Below are positions 1 through 6,657 of a stretch of DNA of 20,996 bases, one piece after another. The stretch is from the IMG/VR virus record IMGVR_UViG_3300027963_000396, positions 1 through 20,996 of that record; one strand, 5' to 3'. Source of the DNA: a virus. Under the pieces are notes generated by a model that was not told the origin of the DNA, did not search any database, and saw nothing but the letters and a program-made list of their open reading frames with translations. The number at the start of each line of letters is the position of its first letter. Positions within the stretch are counted from its first letter, which is position 1. Made by a program: the position numbers and the translations under genes.

Positions 1-12
1 TGTCTTTGCCAT
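1..12 (-). CDS. 5' end of a gene running off the left edge
   Basis: An ATG at 12-10 opens a reading frame (Met-Ala-Lys-Thr) that leaves the window. It lies 57 bases after the stop of the DUF3102-like gene, on the same strand, and a GGAA-type ribosome-binding sequence sits about 10 bases upstream. Four codons say nothing about function, and the start itself is a guess. Confidence 0.3.
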
Positions 13-69
13 CGCGACAGGTTCCAAAAAGTAAAAAGATTCCTTAGGCACTTACGCAAGCTGGCCTAC

Positions 70-534
70 CTAGGCCGCCCCCCTCAGGTCGTTGTACGCC
101 TTCACGATCGGCTCGGCCTCCGCTAAAAATTGCTCCTTCAGCGCCTTGTCCTGGGCAATAAATTTTGCGCCTCTCGACGCAAGCCACTGCCTTGCTTTCA
201 TAATAGGAAACAGAAAGTGCTTTGGCTCGCTTGGCTCGCTCATCGTGATGGGGTCGGGCAAGATTCCGATCCGCAGATATGTCTGACGCATAAGGCTTGG
301 ATCTGCATCGCCACTACTCAATCGCTTCTGAGTGGCTGCGACTTTCTCATATCGTTTGCCAACCTCTTCAGTAATCCCTGCCTCCTCACATATCGCCTGC
401 ACGTCCTTACCTTCAGTGCGTGCAACCGCAATGATCTCACCGGCGTCTGATGCCAGTGAGATTGTCCTGCCTACCAGCTCAATCGCCTTGTCCCGCGTTT
501 CGTTTAGTTTGTTTATTACAGATAGTAGCTTCAT
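70..534 (-). CDS. DUF3102-like phage protein
   Basis: Soluble 154-residue protein of unknown molecular function. The first half is helical and resembles DUF3102-type proteins: a hydrophobic Gly-Glu-Ile-Ile segment near residue 32, then a helix-turn-helix-like stretch at about 44-66 (Ile-Cys-Glu-Glu-Ala-Gly-Ile-Thr). Family members occur in phages and plasmids, often near replication genes, and may bind DNA; nothing here proves it. The ATG overlaps the stop of the upstream HTH gene by 4 bases (ATGA), so the two are probably translationally coupled. The stop codon lies within a short GGCCTA-CC-TAGGCC palindrome at 63-76. Confidence 0.6.
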   Translation of the reverse strand: MKLLSVINKLNETRDKAIELVGRTISLASDAGEIIAVARTEGKDVQAICEEAGITEEVGKRYEKVAATQKRLSSGDADPSLMRQTYLRIGILPDPITMSEPSEPKHFLFPIMKARQWLASRGAKFIAQDKALKEQFLAEAEPIVKAYNDLRGAA

Positions 535-1004
535 TTCTTAATACCTTTCTTAAGTGCGGCCATGTTGAATTTAGGCGCTTCACGCCGCCGCTTGGCGTGA
601 ACGCGGTATGCTCGTTTGCGGTAGGACTCGCGGGCCTTCTCGCTTTTCTGCGATCGTGCTCGGATACCCAACCGATCATAGACTTCAGTTACTTTCTTGC
701 TGATCGCCTGCTTAGTGATGCCGTACCGCTTGGCCACGGCCGTCATAGATTCGGGCGAACGGTTAAGAGAGATGTTTAAGACCGCATGCCCCAGCGTGTC
801 CGTTCGGTTGGCCATAGCCGGGTGATCGGCAGACTTATCCATAAGGTGCTCTATCACTTTTGTGATAGTCGCAACCGTTGAGGTGGTGACCGTAATCTTT
901 AGGTCATCGCATGACTCAAAGACCAGGTCTTGCAGGCTATCGATCATGCTTGCTGGATGCGGAATAACCGCTGGGATTCGTTCGATTGCTTCCTGATCTA
1001 TCAT
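531..1004 (-). CDS. helix-turn-helix DNA-binding protein
   Basis: 157 residues. The middle (about 72-112) reads as a sigma-like helix-turn-helix: a helix around Gly-His-Ala-Val-Leu, a second around Met-Thr-Ala-Val-Ala-Lys-Arg-Tyr-Gly, and a recognition helix beginning Thr-Lys-Gln-Ala-Ile-Ser-Lys-Lys. The C-terminal third is very basic (many Arg/Lys), which suits non-specific DNA contacts. The gene starts immediately downstream of the iteron cluster at 1018-1151, so the protein is an obvious candidate to bind those repeats as an initiator accessory factor or autoregulator; that link is inference. A GAGG ribosome-binding sequence precedes the ATG by about 10 bases. The stop overlaps the next gene by 4 bases. 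Confidence 0.7.
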   Translation of the reverse strand: MIDQEAIERIPAVIPHPASMIDSLQDLVFESCDDLKITVTTSTVATITKVIEHLMDKSADHPAMANRTDTLGHAVLNISLNRSPESMTAVAKRYGITKQAISKKVTEVYDRLGIRARSQKSEKARESYRKRAYRVHAKRRREAPKFNMAALKKGIKK

Positions 1005-1017
1005 ATTAGATTAACCT

Positions 1018-1151
1018 CGCTAGTGCAGTCGTTAGTGCAGTAATGGAAATGGTGTAATGTATTAGTGCAATAATAGGCCCTAAAGGGCCTTTATTACTGC
1101 ACCTACATGCTCCGCAATACTGCACTAGTGCAATAAGGGTTACTGCACTAA
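1018..1151. repeat. iteron cluster, candidate origin or operator
   Basis: Seven copies, exact or near-exact, of the 12-mer TTACTGCACTAA or its complement TTAGTGCAGTAA lie in about 130 bases: at 1021-1029, 1032-1043, 1062-1073, 1094-1104, 1118-1127, 1126-1136 and 1140-1151. The copies at 1032 and 1140 are perfect reverse complements. Copies at 1118 and 1126 overlap to make the palindrome TGCACTAGTGCA (1121-1132). Copies at 1062 and 1094 face each other across a hairpin, AGGCCC-TAAA-GGGCCT (1075-1090). The cluster fills the gap between the primase-helicase and the HTH gene, where iteron origins are often found. A multi-site operator for the HTH protein is the main alternative. Confidence 0.75.
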
Positions 1152-1153
1152 CG

Positions 1154-3115
1154 TTAAAAGGGCTCATTTGTCACCTTTTTGCTGAATAAACCAGCCTCAG
1201 TTTCTTCGATCAGACCGTCCTCTTTGGCCTGCTTTACACGGGCCTTCGCTTGCCGTTCCTGCAACCCGGTGGCCTGCTGTACAAATGCGACCACTTGGCT
1301 GTATTTAGCCCCTTCGGGTAACTTGCCCCAATCGATCGACATAGCCTTTCTGCCCACTGACTTTTCAGGCGCTCCTACTTCAATCCACGCCATCCCCTTG
1401 TCGGCATGCTTTAGGTGAACTAAAGGCTGCGTCTTGCTGGCTATAAAATCGCTCGCAGTGACGTTAGGACGCAAGCCAGACCGCTTTCCGCGCTTGGTCA
1501 CCTCAAGCTTATAGGTGTACGTGCCTTGCTCATCCTGGCCACAAGGTGACAGCATTAAAACGGCTCTTGCCCAATTCGTCAGCTCGCTCGATCCAAATCC
1601 GCTGTACGCCTTGTCGTGCCCTTGGTAACCGCTGCCGTCCCTTGTTGGTTTTGGGGTATGGTGCATAAGCATCCAGGCAAATCCGCCAGATAGGGCGAGC
1701 GGGTTAAGCAAATTACGCAAAAAGCCACCGGCCGTCTCCTGGCTGGATAAGTCGCCACCGATAAACGCGAGCAACGGATCTACCCAGGCTAGGTCGGGTT
1801 TATGCTTTTCAGCTAAGCGACGCATCCTGTCCACGAACCGCTCACCCGTGGATGTACAGTCGCGAACGATCACGATGTTCTGCTTCACCCGATCCAGCTC
1901 CTCTGCGGTCAAGTCCAACGCCTTTAGAATGCCCTGCAACGCCTCAGCCACGTCGCCCTCATCGTTCTCCGCCTGCACAATCAGCGATTTCAATGGCTTG
2001 CCGTGTGGCGATATGCCAAACAGATCACGCCCGGCCGCCCAGGTGATAGCGGCCTGTAGGCAGAGCACGCTTTTACCAAGGCCACTGCTCCCCACCCACA
2101 ACGCCGATCCGCCACGGCAAATCCATCGCTTGCCAAGCAGTTGCGTTATGTCGGCATCCTCCTTGAAATTTACTAACTGCTCCCAGCTATACGGCTCAGG
2201 AATATCACCGTAGATCGTTCGCTCCATCCACTCCATGTAAGTCAAAGTAGGTGCGCCACATTCGACTAACTCTTGCTGTAAGCCCGTGGCAGTACGCATA
2301 GCACCGGGCAACCGAGACAACCGGCCTGCGTCCTTGTTAGCCGGATCGGGCTTAGAATGTTCTAGGTGCTTGTAGATAAAATCCACACGTTCAGCAAACT
2401 CCTTGGCATTGGCTGCCCGAATCTCCACCCATGCGTGCAGGCTTCGCGATCCGCTCTTTATGATGGACGACGTCGGCAACCCACTGCGCTTAATGATCGC
2501 CCACTGTTCGGCCATCGTGCTTTCATCAAACTCAATCAGGCAATGGCGAAACTTGGTAATCGACTCGGCCTTGCGGTTCTTGCCGTTGTTAGCGTTAATC
2601 GAAACATAGACGCCCACTGCATCCCCTTGCCATTCCTTCAATCCGTCGGCCTTAAACAGCTCTAGCCATTCCTCCCGGCTTCTCGTCTCGCCAGCACCGT
2701 CCGGCCGTTCGCGGCCGTCCTTGTCCTTAATTGATCGACAGATGTTTATGTAATCGCCTACATCGAAACACGTAGTCAGGAACTTATCTACCGGCCCGCT
2801 CTCCACGCTGATCGGCATGGGCGGTACTGGCAGATCCTCGCGCACGATCGCCCCGTTCTGATAGGCATACTTGGCCTTAGGCTTCCACGCCTCCCTGGCT
2901 GGTTTACTAAATGCGGATCTGACCGCACTCACGGCCTCATTCTGCGATAGCCCCACCTTAAAAGCCCACTCCTCTGCGTTAGTCGTTGCGTCGAACTCCG
3001 TCAGCCCTTGGTCGCGCCACTGGCATGCCAGTTTGAATAGCTGTGTATTGCGCTCACCCTCAGCGGCTCCGTTGCGATGGATGGCTTCGATAGCGGGTGG
3101 TAGTGGTGCGATCAT
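1154..3115 (-). CDS. AEP primase / RepA-type helicase fusion
   Basis: 653-residue replication protein that should prime and unwind phage DNA. Residues 16-75 resemble a PriCT-type helical domain. An archaeo-eukaryotic primase (AEP)-like core follows at about 165-275: an acidic motif Leu-Ile-Glu-Phe-Asp (193-197), a Ser-x-His-like Ser-Leu-His (225-227), and a basic Gly-Arg-Leu-Ser-Arg-Leu-Pro segment (264-270). A RecA/RepA-type ATPase domain comes next, with Walker A GSSGLGKS at 342-349, Walker B LAWVD at 442-446 and a conserved MHHTPKP segment at 484-490. The C-terminus (about 600-640) looks like a winged helix. The start overlaps the preceding gene by 4 bases (ATGA). The stop lies 3 bases from the iteron cluster, which supports a role at that origin. 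Confidence 0.88.
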   Translation of the reverse strand: MIAPLPPAIEAIHRNGAAEGERNTQLFKLACQWRDQGLTEFDATTNAEEWAFKVGLSQNEAVSAVRSAFSKPAREAWKPKAKYAYQNGAIVREDLPVPPMPISVESGPVDKFLTTCFDVGDYINICRSIKDKDGRERPDGAGETRSREEWLELFKADGLKEWQGDAVGVYVSINANNGKNRKAESITKFRHCLIEFDESTMAEQWAIIKRSGLPTSSIIKSGSRSLHAWVEIRAANAKEFAERVDFIYKHLEHSKPDPANKDAGRLSRLPGAMRTATGLQQELVECGAPTLTYMEWMERTIYGDIPEPYSWEQLVNFKEDADITQLLGKRWICRGGSALWVGSSGLGKSVLCLQAAITWAAGRDLFGISPHGKPLKSLIVQAENDEGDVAEALQGILKALDLTAEELDRVKQNIVIVRDCTSTGERFVDRMRRLAEKHKPDLAWVDPLLAFIGGDLSSQETAGGFLRNLLNPLALSGGFAWMLMHHTPKPTRDGSGYQGHDKAYSGFGSSELTNWARAVLMLSPCGQDEQGTYTYKLEVTKRGKRSGLRPNVTASDFIASKTQPLVHLKHADKGMAWIEVGAPEKSVGRKAMSIDWGKLPEGAKYSQVVAFVQQATGLQERQAKARVKQAKEDGLIEETEAGLFSKKVTNEPF

Positions 3116-3303
3116 TTTTTGACCAACCCTTCCAACGCTTTCGTGATTACATACTCAATCACCGCCTCCTGATCCTTCTTTAACTGCTTCAGCCCGAATG
3201 CGTGAAACGCCTTTGCCGTCTTGGCGTCATAGGTTACGTCGACTAGAACCTGCTTTGGTGCTGGCCTTGATTTTCCAAAAGTAATTTTGCCTAGATCCTT
3301 CAT
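3112..3303 (-). CDS. small hypothetical protein (63 aa)
   Basis: Small, lysine-rich soluble protein of unknown function. The start at 3303 is chosen because its ATG overlaps the upstream stop as ATGA; a longer reading to 3345 would run further into the upstream gene. The centre carries a beta-like Val-Leu-Val-Asp-Val-Thr-Tyr segment followed by two amphipathic helices, a layout that could suit a small DNA-binding fold, but no motif is decisive. It overlaps the primase-helicase by 4 bases, so its product is made just before that protein. Confidence 0.65.
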   Translation of the reverse strand: MKDLGKITFGKSRPAPKQVLVDVTYDAKTAKAFHAFGLKQLKKDQEAVIEYVITKALEGLVKK

Positions 3304-3479
3304 TTGCGTTTGCTCCTCTTTTTGCGTGGCTTCACTTCCTTCCAAATCTCAAAGTCCTTGTCGCACTCGACGGACAACAACATCAGCCGCTGATACAGCC
3401 ACCCGCCCCAGCTCCACCGGGCAATCGTGTGGCTGACCATGTCTCCTAGGTAATAAAATATAATTGAAAGCAGTTTCAT
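3300..3479 (-). CDS. small hypothetical protein (59 aa)
   Basis: Small early-operon protein with aromatic, hydrophobic N-terminal and middle parts (Tyr-Tyr-Leu-Gly-Asp; Arg-Trp-Ser-Trp-Gly-Gly-Trp-Leu-Tyr) and a very basic tail. The Gly-Asp-...-Arg-...-Leu-Tyr-x-Arg-Leu-Met-Leu-x-Ser pattern resembles small uncharacterised proteins in replication regions of many tailed phages; that is recognition by eye, not a search. It may associate peripherally with the membrane. Both ends use 4-base ATGA overlaps (3476-3479 and 3300-3303), which strongly supports it as a real gene. Confidence 0.65.
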   Translation of the reverse strand: MKLLSIIFYYLGDMVSHTIARWSWGGWLYQRLMLLSVECDKDFEIWKEVKPRKKRSKRK

Positions 3480-3667
3480 TTTTTGGCCTCCATCGCCTTG
3501 GCCTCCATCGCCTTGGCCTTATAGCCTTCGGCCTGCTTAAGCATTTCCGTAGCCATCAGAACGGCCAGATCCAGCCGGGTGCGTACTGCGTCGTACTGCT
3601 TCTTCAGCAAATTCTTCTTCGCACGCTCGAGCACGGCGAGATGCCAGGTAAGGCGTTTTACGGACAT
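3476..3667 (-). CDS. small helical protein with AKAME repeat (63 aa)
   Basis: Predicted to be almost entirely helical and basic, with a leucine-rich N-terminal half and a C-terminus made of two Ala-Lys-Ala-Met-Glu units encoded by a 15-bp tandem repeat. Function unknown. It overlaps the upstream nuclease-like gene by 10 bases and the next gene by 4 bases (ATGA). The repeat at the 3' end could let the tail length vary by five residues per unit without breaking the frame. Confidence 0.6.
   Translation of the reverse strand: MSVKRLTWHLAVLERAKKNLLKKQYDAVRTRLDLAVLMATEMLKQAEGYKAKAMEAKAMEAKK
3485..3514. repeat. 15-bp tandem duplication
   Basis: The 15-mer GGCCTCCATCGCCTT occurs twice in tandem and a third partial copy (GGCCTT) follows. 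It lies at the 3' end of the 63-residue helical protein gene and keeps the reading frame, adding five residues per unit. Confidence 0.85.
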
Positions 3668-4113
3668 AAACGCTCCTTAAATATGGCGAAGGCTATATCA
3701 AATGTTTTCTTGGACATTTCTTCGGTAAACATTTTTGGCTCAACCGATACGTGCTTTCGCTCTTCTTGAATTATGTGAAAGAAAAGTGGCCAGATAGAAT
3801 CTGTGTAAAAAAATGCAATTATATCGACCTCGTCTTCGCTATATTTCGTTTTCTCGTATCTACCCTTGCAAACAGATCCGCGTACCATGCCGTTTTTTAT
3901 GTCCTCAGAAGTTTTTACATTAATAACGCATAGGTGTTTATTATGTTTAAGCCATACATCGCCAGAGTCTTGCCCATGCAGTTGTGTCGCCTTAAACCCC
4001 ATCCTTAAAAGCATTCCAACGCAAAGTGGCTCATGTGCGTATCCTTGATCAAGATTGGATGAGGTTGATCTTGTTTCGGTAATGGCTTCCTGAAAAAGAG
4101 TTGTCTGTGTCAT
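3658..4113 (-). CDS. PD-(D/E)XK-like nuclease, AT-rich accessory gene
   Basis: 151 residues from the ATG at 4113, chosen because it overlaps the upstream stop as ATGA; an upstream start at 4146 is possible. The pattern Gly-x-x-x-Glu (about residues 24-29), Gly-Asp-Val-Trp-Leu, then Val-Ile-Asn-Val-Lys-Thr-Ser resembles the PD-(D/E)XK fold of Hjc-like and restriction-type nucleases. The usual acidic residue of the E-x-K half-motif is Asn here. Relatives with Gln at this position exist, so it may be active or degenerate. The gene is visibly richer in A and T than its neighbours, which suggests acquisition. It could be a resolvase, a defence nuclease or an inactive binding protein. Confidence 0.5.
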   Translation of the reverse strand: MTQTTLFQEAITETRSTSSNLDQGYAHEPLCVGMLLRMGFKATQLHGQDSGDVWLKHNKHLCVINVKTSEDIKNGMVRGSVCKGRYEKTKYSEDEVDIIAFFYTDSIWPLFFHIIQEERKHVSVEPKMFTEEMSKKTFDIAFAIFKERLCP

Positions 4114-4280
4114 TTCTTTTTCTTTCTCGAAAAGACCAAAGTCCATTGTTTTGGCCTATAGTTAAAATCCTCTATTAGTTCATGCACGTCGTAACCAACC
4201 GATTCGATTGCAGACAAGATCTTTCCAGCCTCCACCCACTTAGCCTTTTCTTTCTTTGTGTTTTTAAATTGTTTTTTCAT
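4110..4280 (-). CDS. small lysine-rich protein (56 aa)
   Basis: Starts with a run of Lys/Asn/Thr and ends with four lysines. The middle (Ala-Gly-Lys-Ile-Leu-Ser-Ala-Ile-Glu-Ser-Val-Gly-Tyr-Asp) is an amphipathic helix and turn. Function unknown. It overlaps the nuclease-like gene by 4 bases (ATGA) and shares its A-rich composition, so the two may have entered the genome as one unit. The ATG at 4280 is chosen over an in-frame upstream start that would overlap the preceding 42-residue gene. Confidence 0.55.
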   Translation of the reverse strand: MKKQFKNTKKEKAKWVEAGKILSAIESVGYDVHELIEDFNYRPKQWTLVFSRKKKK

Positions 4281-4284
4281 ATTT

Positions 4285-4413
4285 TTACCACTGCCCCATT
4301 CCCCAGCGCATGCGATTGGCGCGGGCCTCTCGCACACAATTGGCGTACTGCTCCGGCGTGTAGGTGCCGATGATCCGGGCGGAGAACATGGTGAGCAGAT
4401 CGGCTAGGCTCAC
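4285..4413 (-). CDS. small hypothetical protein (42 aa)
   Basis: GTG-started frame whose start overlaps the preceding stop as GTGA and which ends 5 bases before the next ATG. The sequence has an Ile-Gly-Thr-Tyr-Thr-Pro-Glu-Gln-Tyr segment, then a basic helix with three arginines and a Trp-Gly-Met-Gly-Gln-Trp end. Function unknown. The GTGA overlap and tight spacing are the main evidence that it is expressed. Confidence 0.5.
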   Translation of the reverse strand: MSLADLLTMFSARIIGTYTPEQYANCVREARANRMRWGMGQW

Positions 4414-4691
4414 AGCACCGCCTTTGGCAGCGGCCCCGCCAGTTTGTAGTGGTACCTGCTTGCGTCGTATTCCAGCGGATAGCCGAAGAAGTCACGCAGC
4501 AGATCGATGTCCCGTTGGATGGTCTTGTAGCTACATTCGAGCTTAACGCCCAACCTGGCACAGCTAGGCAGCGTTAGATCCCGGCGCAGCATTCCGGCAA
4601 TCACACCTAGGCGGCGGAACGTTGGGCGTGTGTCGCCAAGGCCAGCAGCCCGATTGCGTTTTGATGCAAGCCTAGCGGCCGTCGTACTCAC
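4410..4691 (-). CDS. winged-helix DNA-binding protein
   Basis: 93 residues from a GTG that overlaps the preceding stop (GTGA). The C-terminal half carries a DeoR/HTH_11-type helix-turn-helix: Ser-Tyr-Lys-Thr-Ile-Gln-Arg-Asp-Ile-Asp-Leu-Leu-Arg-Asp, then a wing-like Tyr-Asp-Ala-Ser-Arg-Tyr-His-Tyr-Lys. In this family the pattern marks the recognition helix and wing of transcription regulators, often with a WYL sensor domain, which is absent here. The basic N-terminus may add DNA contacts. It is likely a small early regulator; its target is unknown. Confidence 0.65.
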   Translation of the reverse strand: MSTTAARLASKRNRAAGLGDTRPTFRRLGVIAGMLRRDLTLPSCARLGVKLECSYKTIQRDIDLLRDFFGYPLEYDASRYHYKLAGPLPKAVL

Positions 4692-5116
4692 TTCATCACC
4701 TCTACCATCGCCACTTTCGGCAACCGCATTGCGTTGAACTGCTTTTCACTGGCAGCAAAGACGTCAATCACCGGCAACTTGCCGCCGCTCGCCTTCTTGC
4801 TTTTTACTGCCGTGCCCGTATCCACGGCCACCCACTCCCGCTTCCCGCCCATCACTCGTATCTTCGACCAAAGTGGAATGATGTCTGGATCGACGGCGCA
4901 GTGACGGCCGGCCCGCAACCTGGTGCCAGTGCTCGATTGATAGCGACTCGACCACTCATCTTCCCCTGGCCAATAGCCAGTGATTCGCACCTTAATCTTT
5001 TTCACGTCGATCTTTTTGGCGTCCGGCCGCATGTCGATCATCACGTTCGACGCCTGCGTGGCTGGGAACCCAAAGAACGCCAGAAACGTCAGCACTACGT
5101 TGCAAAGCGCTCTCAT
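4688..5116 (-). CDS. secreted 3D-domain protein
   Basis: 142 residues with an N-terminal signal peptide (about 1-23: Arg2, hydrophobic core Val-Leu-Thr-Phe-Leu-Ala-Phe, Ala-x-Ala-like cut). The mature part matches the 3D domain (double-psi beta-barrel named for three aspartates) of MltA-like and Rpf-type wall enzymes: Ala-Val-Asp-Pro-Asp-Ile-Ile-Pro-Leu, Val-Ala-Val-Asp-Thr-Gly-Thr-Ala-Val, and Ile-Asp-Val-Phe. Such proteins act on peptidoglycan outside the inner membrane. Its place among early replication genes, far from the lysis cassette, is unusual. It overlaps both neighbours by 4 bases. Confidence 0.75.
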   Translation of the reverse strand: MRALCNVVLTFLAFFGFPATQASNVMIDMRPDAKKIDVKKIKVRITGYWPGEDEWSSRYQSSTGTRLRAGRHCAVDPDIIPLWSKIRVMGGKREWVAVDTGTAVKSKKASGGKLPVIDVFAASEKQFNAMRLPKVAMVEVMK

Positions 5117-5265
5117 AGCCCCGGCCTCATTCGATCGATCAGATCGTTTTCGCGTCCTTCAGCAGCCGCCAGCGCAGCCTTTGCCTCCGCCAGCTCACGG
5201 GCCAACGAGCGCACGCGGTTAAGCAACTGCTCGTGGGTGGATTGTTCGGGTAGGATCTCGATCAC
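5113..5265 (-). CDS. small coiled-coil protein (50 aa)
   Basis: GTG-started gene between the exonuclease and the 3D-domain gene, overlapping each by 4 bases (GTGA at 5262-5265, ATGA at 5113-5116). Residues about 13-40 form an Ala/Glu/Leu-rich heptad-like helix, so it is likely a dimeric coiled coil. Function unknown. Confidence 0.55.
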   Translation of the reverse strand: MIEILPEQSTHEQLLNRVRSLARELAEAKAALAAAEGRENDLIDRMRPGL

Positions 5266-6029
5266 AACTTTACCTCACGCGGGTCGTACTTCTTCAGCCA
5301 GCGCCACACTTTGCAGATCGATGTGAACGCCTCGAACGCCTGGGCAACTTGCTCGGCGGTGTAGCGAATGTCCTGCAACTGGCCGGTGACTGGATCGATC
5401 AGAATGTTTCGGCAAGCCATCCCATCGTCGGTAAATGCGTATGCGTAGGCACTGAGCTGAAGCAGATCAGTTTCATAGCCTGCCGCTTTCCCGTTCTTAA
5501 ATTTGCGTGTCTTAAAATCGATAACCTCCATCTCACCGTGGATCTGGGCGATCAAATCTACCCTTCCTGCGTAACCTTCAGCTTCATTCACTAGCACGGA
5601 CTCGCTGGCGTGAACTTTAGTTACGCAACACTCCCGCCATTCCTTTAGGCCCGCATAGTGCTCCTCGTAGCCTTTGATCAGTTCACCCGGCTCTTGCCGA
5701 TTGATTATCATTTCAGCCAGGGAATGAATGTGAGTCCCGCGGGCAGCAGCGGCCTCGACTTCCTTTCTGCTGTCTAATACGACTCGCTTGGCAAAATCGG
5801 CCAAAGATTCACCATCATTGCGCGGGAGCGAAAGAGCCGCAGCAATCGCCTGCTCCTCCTTCCAATTCATCAGCCCCTGCTTGCTGGGGCCAGCCGCCCC
5901 GAGGATGGTGGTTACGGACGGATACGCCCCGACCTTGCGGGCAGATCGCAGATCACCGTGGCACGACTCACCCGACGCCAGGTAATAGTGCGACGACTCC
6001 GTCTTTGCCGTGGCAATTAACGCGGCCAT
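5262..6029 (-). CDS. RecB/Cas4-like PD-(D/E)XK exonuclease
   Basis: 255-residue nuclease likely to resect phage DNA ends for recombination. Motifs: Gly-Thr-His-Ile-His (98-102), Gly-Arg-Val-Asp-Leu-Ile (catalytic Asp158), Val-Ile-Asp-Phe-Lys-Thr (Asp171 and Lys173) and Gln-Leu-Ser-Ala-Tyr (191-195). These match the order in the RecB nuclease family. The ATG at 6029 is preferred over a TTG nine bases upstream: an AAGGA sits about 9 bases before the ATG but almost touches the TTG, and the ATG overlaps the stop of the 31-residue gene (TAATG). With the ssDNA-binding-like gene upstream it suggests a phage recombination module. Confidence 0.8.
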   Translation of the reverse strand: MAALIATAKTESSHYYLASGESCHGDLRSARKVGAYPSVTTILGAAGPSKQGLMNWKEEQAIAAALSLPRNDGESLADFAKRVVLDSRKEVEAAAARGTHIHSLAEMIINRQEPGELIKGYEEHYAGLKEWRECCVTKVHASESVLVNEAEGYAGRVDLIAQIHGEMEVIDFKTRKFKNGKAAGYETDLLQLSAYAYAFTDDGMACRNILIDPVTGQLQDIRYTAEQVAQAFEAFTSICKVWRWLKKYDPREVKL

Positions 6030-6124
6030 TATTGCCAATCCTTAATCAGTCGCATGGTCATTAGAGCCAGCACGACTGCTGTGGTTGGGAATACGATTTG
6101 AACTATTAAAGTTAGGATTTCCAT
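6029..6124 (-). CDS. 31-aa single-span membrane peptide
   Basis: A short frame whose residues 2-24 form one continuous hydrophobic segment, followed by the polar, partly basic end Arg-Leu-Ile-Lys-Asp-Trp-Gln. Its TAA overlaps the exonuclease ATG by one base (TAATG), a classic coupling junction, and a GAAAG sits upstream of its ATG. Function unknown. It could be a small membrane toxin-like or superinfection-exclusion peptide, or serve only to couple translation. Confidence 0.5.
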   Translation of the reverse strand: MEILTLIVQIVFPTTAVVLALMTMRLIKDWQ

Positions 6125-6137
6125 AGAGGGTCTTTCT

Positions 6138-6166
6138 GGCCGAGGTGGGAATTGCCCACCCCGGCC
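6138..6166. other. strong 12-bp hairpin between early genes
   Basis: GGCCGAGGTGGG pairs with CCCACCCCGGCC across a 5-base loop, with one imperfect pair (a G-U wobble in the minus-strand RNA). It lies between the stop of the ssDNA-binding-like gene and the start of the 31-residue peptide. No T-run follows on the minus strand, so it is more likely an RNA-processing or stability element, or an attenuating structure, than an intrinsic terminator. Confidence 0.7.
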
Positions 6167-6173
6167 AATTTGG

Positions 6174-6656
6174 TTAGAACGGTACGGGTGTTCCGTCGGC
6201 ATCCAGCTCGACTACTGCTGGTTTCGGTGCGCCCGGACGATTGCATTTCCGGATGAAGTCTTTATCGACTTTCACTTTGTTCGCTCCGGCAGGCAGTACC
6301 GCCTGCACATTGGCGTATGTAGAGCCATCACGCTCCGCATGGGTCACAAGGATCTGGCACGGCTTACCGATCAGCGTTTCCAGATCCAGATTCTGCGGTG
6401 GCGCCTTTTTGGCGTAGGATTTCAGATCTTTGAACAGAGCCGCTTTCTCATGCAGGCTCAGTCCGTAACGCCGGCCGATGGTGAACGGCCGCCCGTCCTC
6501 CATCTTCTCAGCGATTTGCCAGACCAACCTGATCTGGTGCTTCTTTCCATACTGCGTTTCCACTACGCCGAGATCCTCAACGTCGCAGAACACTGCGTCG
6601 TGATTCCCTTCCGGGGCTGGCGTATATGTGCCCCCTCTTGATGCTACGATTGGCAT
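6174..6656 (-). CDS. ssDNA-binding-like phage replication protein
   Basis: 160 residues. The middle alternates beta-like segments (His-Gln-Ile-Arg-Leu-Val-Trp-Gln-Ile) with the pattern Arg-Arg-Tyr-Gly-Leu-Ser-Leu-His-Glu-Lys-Ala and ends in a proline-rich tail. The same pattern occurs in a widespread phage family found beside recombination nucleases and primases, where members are treated as ssDNA-binding-like; this is recognition by eye. The tail ends Thr-Pro-Val-Pro-Phe, and a C-terminal Phe is common in SSB-type proteins. The neighbouring RecB-like nuclease fits a pairing/resection module. Confidence 0.5.
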   Translation of the reverse strand: MPIVASRGGTYTPAPEGNHDAVFCDVEDLGVVETQYGKKHQIRLVWQIAEKMEDGRPFTIGRRYGLSLHEKAALFKDLKSYAKKAPPQNLDLETLIGKPCQILVTHAERDGSTYANVQAVLPAGANKVKVDKDFIRKCNRPGAPKPAVVELDADGTPVPF

Positions 6657-6657
6657 A

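Noticed and set aside
63-76. GGCCTA-CC-TAGGCC palindrome as a terminator
   Set aside because: A 2-base loop is unfavourable, and the nearest T-run on the minus strand is about 20 bases away, so it does not fit an intrinsic terminator.
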